Assembly: GCA_902776935.1 (NCBI GenBank)
Contig: CACYRS010000004.1
Coordinates: forward strand, 35,075 to 99,074
Reading direction: 5' to 3'
Source of the DNA: an uncultured Prevotellaceae bacterium
Lineage (GTDB): Bacteria; Bacteroidota; Bacteroidia; Bacteroidales; Bacteroidaceae
DNA: 64,000 nucleotides
Made by a program: the position numbers and the translations under genes. Shown here one piece after another: positions 52,253 to 60,720 of the stretch. The notes beneath the pieces were generated by a model, which had not been told where the DNA came from, made no database searches, and worked only from the letters and a program-made list of their open reading frames with translations. Each line of letters begins with the position of its first letter. Positions within the stretch are counted from its first letter, which is position 1.

Positions 52253-52380
52253 CTTTTATCATTTTCAAATTTAAATTTTAGTAGAAGATCAGAAGATCAA
52301 GTGGACAGGTGATGGGAGCGGACATCGCTGCCCACTCCCGGTACATTAGTCGAAAAAACATGCGAGTGTAATGATTGAAA

Positions 52381-55300
52381 TTATTTGAATTCTACCCAGA
52401 CGGAAGTTGACCATACTTCGTCATTTACTGATATGTCATATTTTACAATCTTAGAGCCTTCGTCAAACCATTGCCATATTCTCGAAGTTCCAGTCATTTC
52501 TACGTCCTCACAACGTATTTCATATTTGTTATGGTCTGGTCCATAGGGACTTACCATGTTGTATTTGCCATTAGACACGGACATTGTTCCTTCATGGAGG
52601 TAATTAACAAGATTAATTTCGCCATGATCATGATACTTGATGTCTGCACTTTCGAGGTAGTACCCGCCATTCTTGCTATCTTTATAGAAGGTGAACTTGT
52701 AATCGCAGGTGTTCATGTAGTCACCGCTGAGGGCAAATTCTTCTATTGGTCCGTACCTGTTGTTCTTTTTTGCAAAATTACCTGTGACAGTGTACCTGTT
52801 GCCGTTCTTGACAATCTTTGCTTCTTTGTCAGTCATATCGAAGTCAGTCATTCGAGGTACCTGCTGCTCCAGCTTTTGGGGAGTCATGAAGAACCGCACA
52901 AAATCAATCTTTAAGTCAGACTCTTCTGGTACTGACTCCTGAGTGATTGTCAGGGTTTTGACGATTTCAACGGAGCCGTCATCGTTTCTCGCCGTCAGTT
53001 CGATGGTTCCTGTACGAACTTCACCATCATTGTTGGCTGTAACGGTAACGGTATAAACGCGGTTGTTGGGATCAGACTTGTCTTTCAAAACCCAATCGAG
53101 CCATTTCTTTCCGCTTGAATCATTTTTCTGTGATGTTTTCAAGGTTTTTAAAGTCACACCTCCAGCCACATGAACGGTAAAGTCCATAGACCCACTATTA
53201 TGGTCAAAGGTCATCTTCTCTGTTGACAGCGTCATTTCTGGCTCTTCTGCCGATCCGCTCTTCTGGGTAACATTAAGGTTAAGTTCTGCTTTCTGACCTC
53301 CTGGTGAAGTACCTTTTACGATGATGTTTCCAGAGAGTTCTTTTCCTGTGGTATTCTCTGAAGCAGTGACGGTGATGGTGTTATCGCTTTTGAGGGTCAT
53401 CGTGAAGAACTTGTCGAGGTTGCCGCCCTCCTGGATAGTGGCCTCAATCTGAGAGAGTGTGGTGTTTAGCGTGACTTTAATAGTACCGCCCTTCTGCTCA
53501 AACTGCACAGGGTTGGGTGAAGCCTGCAAGATGGGGCGTAACTGGGTAATGGTAACGGTATCACGCAAGAGTTCCTTGCCTTCCTTGTCGTAGCCCACAC
53601 CAATGACATATCCCTTACGGCTATCAGTGCCATTGGGGAGTTCAGGAACATAGACAGAGAGACGACCTTCCTCATTATTCCAAACAGGTTTGGTCTCGTT
53701 AAGCCAAGCTGTCTCAGTCGTGAACTCCGTGTTCTTAACGTTCGTAATTACCTCGATGTCCTTGTAGCCAGGATTCTCATCGAACTCCACAGCCTTGGGC
53801 TTGATGTCCATCTTCGGATCGCCAAGTTTTATCTCCACCTCTTGATCAGCAAGTAATGGATAGGCGCAGACTTTTACCTGTGGCCAGGCCTTGTAGGTAC
53901 GGCTGGGCTCAAAGTCCTCCATCTGTTCCTTTATCTGTGAATATGTGTGGGGCGAATAGTATTCAGCTTCCTTCCAGTAATCAATAGTTTGCACAGGGTT
54001 CTTTACGTCAGTGAAATCATAGACAGCGAGTCCCACCTGCTTCGGGAAGAGCAGTGCGCGATTAAGAGGAACAGTAAGTGTGCCCCTCCATGGAGCTTTC
54101 TTGTCCACAGTCCAAGTTATTGACTTCATGTTAGGAACGATGCCAGACATGTTTTTCTTATATATTGTCAACTCGCCTCCTAAGTTCACTGGCACCCAGT
54201 TGACGTTTTCTGTCAGTTTGAGCTTGGCTGTAAGTGCACCACTTCCATAAACGTTTAAACTTACGCCTTCATCGGTATTGAGCGTGCTATATAACTTACC
54301 CGTCTCTAACTTTGGAGTAATTTGCATATCGTTTAAGGCTACAACGATGTTCTCTTGCAACTTCACTCCAGCCTCAAATCTCAGTTCTGTTTCAAAAGTG
54401 CGTCTTAAGAATCCAATTTTAGTGCCAACCTTGGCGTAAACGCCCGTTGAGAAAGAGAAGTCATGAGCCCATCCTTGCGCCTCAAATTCATCGCTGATAT
54501 ACTGGAAACTAGACTTTGAGAAGAAGTCTTCCTTTTGTGGCACGTGTGCAACTGGTTCATCATACGACATGGTGGTCAGTCCGAAGCCTTCTTTCTTGTG
54601 ACTGATACTACCACTCATCGTAATCTTTCCGTTAATAAAGAATCCATAGGAGAATTCGAACTCCTGATTGCCAATCTTTCTGGTCAGCTTTTTGCCTGAT
54701 GAGTCCAGAATCCCCTTCTTAACAGCTTTCTCAGGTATTTTCCAAGGGATGTCCAGATTCGCTCCAAGTTGTCCTGATGCAGTAAACGTTACATCCTCCT
54801 TACGTTTCATCTTAAGATATTGGTATACCTTTACACCTTCTACAATATCTGCATAAATAAATGTGCGGAAACTTGAAATGCTTGGTTTTATAGAGAAAGA
54901 ACCAGAGAAGCTACCCTCCAAGGCCATACCAAAATATTCATCTTTAGACTTGAATCCCTCACCCTCTATGTCAGCAATCGACATCGAACCACTAAATGAA
55001 GGGAGTTCTATAGGCTCGTCCATAATAAACTGCTCATCGATAGCATCCACTCCACGAGTGCGTGCTTTTGAGGCTGATTCATTACCCGAGGCTGTTTTAG
55101 AGATGAAACGGTCGAATAGATCAAGTAGTCCAAGTTCTTCTGTGTCGACTCTATAGCCGTCAGATCCATTAGTAATCTTTGTAACCTTTCCTGAGAATCC
55201 ATTTGGCAGATAGTCTGATGAGCCTTCTATCAATAGTTTATCGCCTACCTTGGGGATGACAGAGGATGAGGCTGATGCCGAAAGACGGAACCAACTGACG

Positions 55301-55659
55301 GAGTCGGATGCTACGATATAGTCTGTCATCGACTTGTCTGGGCAGATGACATCGGCCTTGACGATATTCTTTGGAGTGACGAAGGCCACGCTGTCAATAG
55401 CAGAAACTGGGATGCGGAAGATGCTGTCGAGAGCGTAGATTTCCTGCACCACGTAGTCGTTTTGTTCCACATCGAGGGTGTCGATTTTAGAATACTCAAT
55501 ACGCTCGATGTCAGCAAAAAAGAAAGCATTGAAGCCTCCGTCGTTGCGGAAGATATAAAGTGCATTCTGGTCACTCTTCTGCTGGGCTTGTACAGGCAGG
55601 AAGAATAGGATCGCTGCCGCAAAGGCTAACGTATATTTTAACAATGTGCTGGTCTTCAT
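52381..55659 (-). CDS. Large secreted protein with BACON-like Ig repeats
   Basis: 1092 residues. Signal peptide MKTSTLLKYTLAFAAAILFFLPVQAQ. An N-terminal region reading NALYIFRNDGGFNAFFFADI and SAIDSVAFVTP resembles a short repeat also found in the upstream 162-residue protein. About 200-600 is beta-rich (GSFSGSFSIKP, YGFFINGKITMSGSI). About 640-930 holds three BACON/Ig-like repeats, each ending in TVTITQ, LNVTQKSG or LTITQES. The C-terminal 160 residues have no recognised family. It is probably exported and surface- or glycan-associated. It overlaps the upstream gene by ATGA. Its function is unknown. Confidence 0.75.
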   Translation of the reverse strand: MKTSTLLKYTLAFAAAILFFLPVQAQQKSDQNALYIFRNDGGFNAFFFADIERIEYSKIDTLDVEQNDYVVQEIYALDSIFRIPVSAIDSVAFVTPKNIVKADVICPDKSMTDYIVASDSVSWFRLSASASSSVIPKVGDKLLIEGSSDYLPNGFSGKVTKITNGSDGYRVDTEELGLLDLFDRFISKTASGNESASKARTRGVDAIDEQFIMDEPIELPSFSGSMSIADIEGEGFKSKDEYFGMALEGSFSGSFSIKPSISSFRTFIYADIVEGVKVYQYLKMKRKEDVTFTASGQLGANLDIPWKIPEKAVKKGILDSSGKKLTRKIGNQEFEFSYGFFINGKITMSGSISHKKEGFGLTTMSYDEPVAHVPQKEDFFSKSSFQYISDEFEAQGWAHDFSFSTGVYAKVGTKIGFLRRTFETELRFEAGVKLQENIVVALNDMQITPKLETGKLYSTLNTDEGVSLNVYGSGALTAKLKLTENVNWVPVNLGGELTIYKKNMSGIVPNMKSITWTVDKKAPWRGTLTVPLNRALLFPKQVGLAVYDFTDVKNPVQTIDYWKEAEYYSPHTYSQIKEQMEDFEPSRTYKAWPQVKVCAYPLLADQEVEIKLGDPKMDIKPKAVEFDENPGYKDIEVITNVKNTEFTTETAWLNETKPVWNNEEGRLSVYVPELPNGTDSRKGYVIGVGYDKEGKELLRDTVTITQLRPILQASPNPVQFEQKGGTIKVTLNTTLSQIEATIQEGGNLDKFFTMTLKSDNTITVTASENTTGKELSGNIIVKGTSPGGQKAELNLNVTQKSGSAEEPEMTLSTEKMTFDHNSGSMDFTVHVAGGVTLKTLKTSQKNDSSGKKWLDWVLKDKSDPNNRVYTVTVTANNDGEVRTGTIELTARNDDGSVEIVKTLTITQESVPEESDLKIDFVRFFMTPQKLEQQVPRMTDFDMTDKEAKIVKNGNRYTVTGNFAKKNNRYGPIEEFALSGDYMNTCDYKFTFYKDSKNGGYYLESADIKYHDHGEINLVNYLHEGTMSVSNGKYNMVSPYGPDHNKYEIRCEDVEMTGTSRIWQWFDEGSKIVKYDISVNDEVWSTSVWVEFK

Positions 55660-56144
55660 CGCTTTGTGATTTTATAGGTGACGTTATCGGCTTTGACGAG
55701 ATAGAGCCCAGAGGGCAATTCTGAGAGGCTGATGCGGTAGGTACCTGCTCGCTGAGGCTTCAGCTGACGGATCAGCTTACCATCGAGGGTATAGATGCTG
55801 GCAGTGGCATTCGCTTTGAGCTGGCTGATAACAAGCACATCGCCTTCAAATGCTACTCCTGTGGGTGTAGTGATTTCTTCGTTGATGCCTGTTGTCGATC
55901 GCTTGTCGTAAGTGAAGCGCAGGACATCGGCAAGGGCAAAGCTGACATCGCCAGTCGTAGCACTTACCTTGAGGTTGACACCTTCAAATGTGACTTTGGG
56001 TTTATCTTTCAAGAAGAACGTGTTTTCAGAGCCGTTCTTCATCTGGATGATAAGTGTCTCCACCTCATCGACTGCTTTTGATTCCTGTGGTATCAATAGC
56101 AGGAATGCCAAAAGGGTTAAAATCCAAGTTATTTTTTTCTCCAT
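55656..56144 (-). CDS. Small secreted protein with Por/T9SS-type C-terminal domain
   Basis: 162 residues from ATG 56144 (MEKKITWILTLLAFLLLIPQESKA signal sequence, given as 1-24). The middle (IIQMKNGSENTFFLKDKPKVTF, VSFALADVLRFTY) resembles the repeat at the start of the 1092-residue neighbour. The last 75 residues (ASIYTLDGKLIRQLKP, YRISLSELPSGLYLVKADN, YKITKR) fit the type-A type IX secretion sorting domain. The promoter box is the complement of 56175-56182, with a palindrome 40 nt further upstream. It is translationally coupled to the BACON protein, and the two may work together. Confidence 0.75.
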   Translation of the reverse strand: MEKKITWILTLLAFLLLIPQESKAVDEVETLIIQMKNGSENTFFLKDKPKVTFEGVNLKVSATTGDVSFALADVLRFTYDKRSTTGINEEITTPTGVAFEGDVLVISQLKANATASIYTLDGKLIRQLKPQRAGTYRISLSELPSGLYLVKADNVTYKITKR

Positions 56145-56174
56145 AGTTAAACAATGATTAGTTATTATTTTTGG

Positions 56175-56250
56175 CAAAGATAGGAAAATAATCTGTTTCG
56201 TCCACTTACAAATTTTGAAAAACGACTATCATCGCAAGAATTGTTAGTCG
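56175..56250 (-). promoter_or_regulatory. Promoter with upstream CGACTA...TAGTCG palindrome (copy 2)
   Basis: The -7 box is TATCTTTG (complement of 56175-56182). CGACTATCATCGCAAGAATT followed by GTTAGTCG spans 56223-56250. The gap of 40 nt between box and palindrome equals that at copy 1 (57998-58073). On the minus strand the palindrome is followed by TTTTT, so it may also terminate the upstream regulator gene. Confidence 0.6.
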
Positions 56251-56271
56251 ATTGCATAGAGATTGCAGCTC

Positions 56272-57987
56272 TCAGTCTTTCCTGAATTTGTATTGGTTTG
56301 GGGTCAGACCTGTGAGTGCCTTGAAGACACGGAAGAACGATGTCTCGTTGGCGAAGCCTGATTTGATGTAGACCTCGGTGATTTTGATGTCAGGACTGCT
56401 TTTGAGCAGTTGCTTGGCGTAGTCGATGCGGTAGTTGTTGACCAGTTGGACGAAGGTGATACCCTTTTGGGTGTTGATACAGTCAGAGATATATCGTTTG
56501 TTGGTACCCAACTTGTCGGCGATATCAGCCACTTTCAGCTCGCAGTTCAGATAGAGTTGCTCTTGTTCCAGCAGATTGCAGATGCGCTGTATCAATACCT
56601 CGTCTGTATCAGTTGACAGTCTGAGGCCTTTCGCATTTTCGACGACAGGTGTCTGCACTGGCTCCTTGATGGGTAATGGTTGGGGGATGCGACGACGTCT
56701 GAAGTCTTGGAAAACCACCAAAGCCAGAATCAGCAGTATTATCAGCGTCAGTCCTATCCAAAGCCAGTCGGTCTTGCTTTCCTTAACAGCGCCTTGGGTG
56801 CCAAAACGTATCAGGAACACAGTCTTAAAAGGTGTAAAGTCAGAACCAGAGACACCTCCAATCAGCATCAAGTCGCCCTCGGCAGTGAGAATCACGCGCC
56901 CATTTCCAGCCTCAGGTAAAGGAGTCGTATAGTAGAGGGTTAGTGGGGCGCTTTTGTCGTCAATGGCTTTGGCGTATTCGATGCAGAGCACATAGATACG
57001 TCGATCCTTGTCGCGACCTATCATATAACCTCGTTGGGCCTGCTGGTCAGTGAGTATAGGCGAGATATACTCGATATCTCCCCAGTCAGTCTCAGTAGGG
57101 ATGGGGCAGGAGGTGGGCAACAGCGAGAAGTCAAGTCCCTGTACCTTGATGATGGCAATGCGCCCATTCTTGTCCTCGGCAGGCATCAGATAGGCATAAA
57201 CATGTTTCGATTCATCGCCAATGAAACTCTCCTCAGTGTTGTAGGATAGTTCTAAAGAAAGGGGATGCCACAGGTTCAACAAGGGGACGGGGAACGATTC
57301 GCCCTTCAGACGATCAGCCACAATGCTGTCGATTCGATGTCCGTAAGAGTCGCATCCTCCCAGGATCACGGCATCGTCAGGGGCTGTACGAAAGATATAG
57401 GGCAGACGACGGTCTGTCGTGACTTCCTTGACGAACGTGAAGTTACAATCGCCATCGAAACACTCTATCTCATCTCCTTCATGCCAGTTGCCAGTGATGA
57501 AGACGTTACCGCTGTCGAGTTCGACAGCAGAGGCAAAGGTGCGCTTCTTGTCGAGACAACCGAAGCCCTCGAAACTACGTGTCTGAGGATCGTACATCTC
57601 AGCTACGAAGGTTTGTCCGATGCCCACATGCTTCTCGAAACCTCCAGCCAGCAAGACCTTGCCTGTCTTCATAACGAGGCTGAGCCCTCCGTCGTGATCA
57701 TAGACGGTGGGCATCTGGGTCCATTCATCATCTTTATAGTATTCAGCCGTTTTTACAGGGATGAATCCTAAGGTGTGACCTCCCACCACAACAATCTCTT
57801 GTCCTATACGGAAGACGCTGTGCCCAGAACGGGCTGTCGTCATGTCTGAGAGTTGCTCTGCTTCGATATTGACCATTGGACATGCTGTTTGTCGACTGTT
57901 CTCTGAAGGAACAGACGTCTGAGCTGTCGTTGGAAGGGATGTCAGAAGACAGCTGAGTAGTGTACTATAGAAGATACGACTCTTCAT
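56272..57987 (-). CDS. Kelch-propeller transmembrane AraC-type regulator, copy 2
   Basis: 571 residues: signal peptide (1-22), a periplasmic kelch/galactose-oxidase-like propeller (about 45-395; VVVGGHTLGFIP, LSLVMKTGKVLLAGGFEKH, SGNVFITGNWHEGDEIE, LMLIGGVSG), one membrane helix (WLWIGLTLIILLILALVVF, about 407-425) and a cytoplasmic AraC-type double HTH (about 470-571; ELKVADIADKLGTNKRYISD, EVYIKSGFANETSFFRVFK, LTGLTPNQY). No kinase or receiver domain is present, so a signal must pass straight through the membrane. It is a tandem paralogue of the 58067 gene. It lies upstream of two secreted-protein genes that may be its targets. Confidence 0.85.
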   Translation of the reverse strand: MKSRIFYSTLLSCLLTSLPTTAQTSVPSENSRQTACPMVNIEAEQLSDMTTARSGHSVFRIGQEIVVVGGHTLGFIPVKTAEYYKDDEWTQMPTVYDHDGGLSLVMKTGKVLLAGGFEKHVGIGQTFVAEMYDPQTRSFEGFGCLDKKRTFASAVELDSGNVFITGNWHEGDEIECFDGDCNFTFVKEVTTDRRLPYIFRTAPDDAVILGGCDSYGHRIDSIVADRLKGESFPVPLLNLWHPLSLELSYNTEESFIGDESKHVYAYLMPAEDKNGRIAIIKVQGLDFSLLPTSCPIPTETDWGDIEYISPILTDQQAQRGYMIGRDKDRRIYVLCIEYAKAIDDKSAPLTLYYTTPLPEAGNGRVILTAEGDLMLIGGVSGSDFTPFKTVFLIRFGTQGAVKESKTDWLWIGLTLIILLILALVVFQDFRRRRIPQPLPIKEPVQTPVVENAKGLRLSTDTDEVLIQRICNLLEQEQLYLNCELKVADIADKLGTNKRYISDCINTQKGITFVQLVNNYRIDYAKQLLKSSPDIKITEVYIKSGFANETSFFRVFKALTGLTPNQYKFRKD

Positions 57988-57997
57988 ACAAGTTTTG

Positions 57998-58077
57998 CAA
58001 AAGTAGCAAAAACAAGTATTGGTAAACTTACAATTTAAGAAAAAACGACTAACAATGCAAAAATTGTTAGTCGTTTT
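57998..58077 (-). promoter_or_regulatory. Promoter with upstream perfect palindrome (copy 1), also terminator-like
   Basis: The -7 box is TACTTTTG (complement of 57998-58005). AAAACGACTAACAAT (58042-58056) and ATTGTTAGTCGTTTT (58063-58077) form a 15-bp perfect stem with a 6-nt loop. It overlaps the stop codon of the upstream paralogue and, on the minus strand, is followed by a T run. It may be a terminator, an operator or both. Confidence 0.65.
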
Positions 58078-59746
58078 GTGACAGCCACTCTTTGGGGGTC
58101 ATGTTAGTGAAGGCTTTGAATGTTCTGAAGAAGGTGGTGTCATTGGCAAAGCCTGATTCCCAACTGATGGTTGTCATTTTCTTTTCCGGATTCTGACGGA
58201 GGAGTTGCTTGGCATATTCGATGCGATAGGTATTGACGAAATATGAAAAAGCACAGCCTTTATGGAGCTTGATACAATCGGAGACATAACGCTTGTTGGT
58301 GCCAAGACGCTGGCTGATGTCAGAGACTTTTAACTCGCTATTGAGGTAAAGCCTCTCTTCGTCCATCAGTCGACATATCCGCTGGAAGAGTTCTCTGCTT
58401 GCTGATGCACTTTCAGATGTCTGCTCTTCGATGACAGGATGACGCTTCTTATATACAAATAAGTATATGATACAGGACATTGCGATGAAGCCAGCCAGGA
58501 GTAAAATAATCATGCTCCATGTGGGAAGTCCGCTTCTCTCAGTTTCTGCCTCGCTGCCAAAACGGAACAGGAAGACGGCACTGCTTGGACGGAAGTTCCC
58601 ACTGGCATTGAGTTGGATCTTCCCTCCTGCCAGCATCAGATTGCCATCAGGGGTGAGCATGGGTGTGGTGTTGTGCATCTCCGCAGTAGGATCGGTATAA
58701 TAGAGTGTCAGTGTGGCTGGCGACTGGTTGTAGTCGATACAGAGGATATAATGACGATTGGTCTCGCTGAGCCTGTCGTCAGTTCCCAGCATGTAGCCTC
58801 GATGCGCTTTCTTGTCTGTCAGGACTTGAGAATGGTACAGGATCCTTCCTTCTTGAAAAAACATGGGGACTGGATAGTCTGTGGGGAGCAGAGAGAAATC
58901 CATGCCTTCGCATTTGGCAATGGCTACCTGACCTTCCTTGTCCTTAACAGGGAACAGGTATGCGTATTGGCCTGCTTCCTTGTTGCCTATGAAACTATCG
59001 TCGCTACGCTGATTCAGTGGAATGAATAAGGGTTTCCAGACATCGAACAGCGGATGGGTGAAGGGCTCACCTTTCAGACGGTCGATGATAATCGTGTCGA
59101 GCGTATTTCCTTTGATGTCTGTGCTGCTGAAAAAGATAGCGTCGTCTTTGGCTATCTGGAAAATGTGGGGGAAGTTGCGCTGGGTGGATACGTCTTTGAC
59201 GTAAGTGAAACTGGCTTCACCATCGAACAGCTCTATGGCATCGTCGTGATACCAGTTGCCTGACAAGACGACATGTCCGCTGTCGAGCTCCAGTCCTGTG
59301 AATTGTGTCCGCTTCTGTTCCATGCAGCCAAACCCATCGAAGGTGTGGCTCTGTGGGTCGTACATCTCAACAGCATGGGTCTGGCCTATGCCCAGATTCT
59401 TCTCGTAGCCGCCAGCCAACAGGACTTTCCCTGATTTAAGGAGTACGCTGCAGCCTGTATCGTGGGGGTAGACCATCTGAAGGAGGTGCCACTTGCCGTC
59501 TTTATAGTACTCGGCTGTGGCTGTAGGGATAAAGCCGGAGGTGTGGCCTCCAGTTACGGTCATCTCGCCATTGACACAGAAGATGGCATTTCCAAAGCGG
59601 GGGATGTTCAGATCGGCCAGTCGTTCTGGTTCGATCTTGATAAAGGGGCATGCTGATTCTGTGGGATGATCTGATGTGGTTTCCTGTGCCGCTGCTGAAG
59701 ACAGGGCAAGGAAACTGATCAGAATGAGTATGCCCCCCTTTATCAT
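58067..59746 (-). CDS. Kelch-propeller transmembrane AraC-type regulator, copy 1
   Basis: 559 residues with the same plan as its neighbour: signal peptide (MIKGGILILISFLALSSAAA), kelch-like propeller (MTVTGGHTSGFIPTATAEYY, GKVLLAGGYEKNLGIGQTH, GHVVLSGNWYHDDAIELFDG, LMLAGGKIQL), membrane helix (MIILLLAGFIAMSCIIYLFVY, about 407-426) and AraC HTH (SELKVSDISQRLGTNKRYVS, TTISWESGFANDTTFF, NMTPKEWL). It begins only eight bases after the argC stop with no promoter box, so it is probably transcribed with argG-argC. The pair probably arose by tandem duplication. Confidence 0.85.
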   Translation of the reverse strand: MIKGGILILISFLALSSAAAQETTSDHPTESACPFIKIEPERLADLNIPRFGNAIFCVNGEMTVTGGHTSGFIPTATAEYYKDGKWHLLQMVYPHDTGCSVLLKSGKVLLAGGYEKNLGIGQTHAVEMYDPQSHTFDGFGCMEQKRTQFTGLELDSGHVVLSGNWYHDDAIELFDGEASFTYVKDVSTQRNFPHIFQIAKDDAIFFSSTDIKGNTLDTIIIDRLKGEPFTHPLFDVWKPLFIPLNQRSDDSFIGNKEAGQYAYLFPVKDKEGQVAIAKCEGMDFSLLPTDYPVPMFFQEGRILYHSQVLTDKKAHRGYMLGTDDRLSETNRHYILCIDYNQSPATLTLYYTDPTAEMHNTTPMLTPDGNLMLAGGKIQLNASGNFRPSSAVFLFRFGSEAETERSGLPTWSMIILLLAGFIAMSCIIYLFVYKKRHPVIEEQTSESASASRELFQRICRLMDEERLYLNSELKVSDISQRLGTNKRYVSDCIKLHKGCAFSYFVNTYRIEYAKQLLRQNPEKKMTTISWESGFANDTTFFRTFKAFTNMTPKEWLSQND

Positions 59747-59754
59747 GATGGTGA

Positions 59755-60720
59755 TTAGAAGGCTGATGCTTTCAGGCGGAGGCCTGAGGTCTCGTCGAGG
59801 CCAAACATGAGGTTCATGTTCTGAACGGCCTGGCCAACGGCACCTTTCAAGAGGTTGTCGATAGCAGAGGTGATAAGCAGTTTGTTGCCGTACTTCTCGA
59901 CGTGGACAAGGGCCTTGTTGGTGTTGACAACCTGCTTTAGGTCGATCGCCTTGTCGCTGTAGTGGGTGAAAGCTGCATCTTTATAGAAGTCCTTGTAAGC
60001 CTCAATCACGTCCTCTACTGGAGCTGGTGTTTTGATAACTGCTGTGCAGAAGATACCTCGTGCAAAGTCACCACGATAGGGGATGAAGTCAATATCGGCA
60101 TCGAGATAACCCTGTACCTGCTTCAGACTCTGACGAATCTCGGCAATGTGCTGATGCTGGAAGGGCTTATAGATGCTCAGGTTGTTGTTGCGCCATGAGA
60201 AGTGGGTGGTAGCACCTGGCTTCTGACCGGCTCCTGTAGAACCAGTGATGGCATTAACAGCCACATCCTCCTTCAAGAGATTCAGATAGGCGGCGGGTAA
60301 CAGGGCTACTTGGATACAGGTGGCAAAGCAGCCAGGATTGGCTAAGTGCTGAGCCTTCTGGATATCTTCCTTGTTAATCTCGGGCAGACCATATATATAG
60401 TCGTGCTCGCCTTTGATGCGGAAGTCCTGTGCCAAGTCGATGATCTTTACGTTGGCAGGGATGGTGTGTTCCTTGAGAAACGCCTCACTCTTACCGTGAC
60501 CGAAGCAGAAGAATACCACATCCACCTTGTCGAAAGGCATCTCGTCAGTGAACTTCAGGTCGGTATCACCGATAAGACCCTCGTGGACATCCGATACCAG
60601 ATTGCCGGCATTACTCTCAGAGTTGGCGAATACTATCTCTGCCTCGGGGTGGTTAAGCAGCAGGCGGATAAGTTCTCCGCCCGTATAACCTGCCGCGCCA
60701 AGTATTCCTACTCTTATCAT
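59755..60720 (-). CDS. argC: N-acetyl-gamma-glutamyl-phosphate reductase
   Basis: 321 residues. VGILGAAGYTGGELIRLLLNHPE is the NADP-binding start, LANPGCFATCIQVAL carries the catalytic Cys, and TGSTGAGQKPG and YRGDFARGIFCT follow. It reduces N-acylglutamyl phosphate to the semialdehyde. Its start overlaps the argG stop by ATGA. argD, its usual next neighbour, is 8.2 kb away. Confidence 0.95.
   Translation of the reverse strand: MIRVGILGAAGYTGGELIRLLLNHPEAEIVFANSESNAGNLVSDVHEGLIGDTDLKFTDEMPFDKVDVVFFCFGHGKSEAFLKEHTIPANVKIIDLAQDFRIKGEHDYIYGLPEINKEDIQKAQHLANPGCFATCIQVALLPAAYLNLLKEDVAVNAITGSTGAGQKPGATTHFSWRNNNLSIYKPFQHQHIAEIRQSLKQVQGYLDADIDFIPYRGDFARGIFCTAVIKTPAPVEDVIEAYKDFYKDAAFTHYSDKAIDLKQVVNTNKALVHVEKYGNKLLITSAIDNLLKGAVGQAVQNMNLMFGLDETSGLRLKASAF

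Larger units (their letters stand above)
51512..52380. other. 869-bp non-coding region between argD and the secreted BACON protein gene
   Basis: I see no convincing open frame. From argD outward it holds the argD promoter with its inverted repeat, a 16-bp palindrome (51645-51660), and a symmetric repeat element (51773-52252). Next come a duplicated AGAAGATC (about 52286-52300) and an imperfect GGGAG/CTCCC hairpin near 52313-52339 that could end the BACON transcript, without a T tract. Confidence 0.7.
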
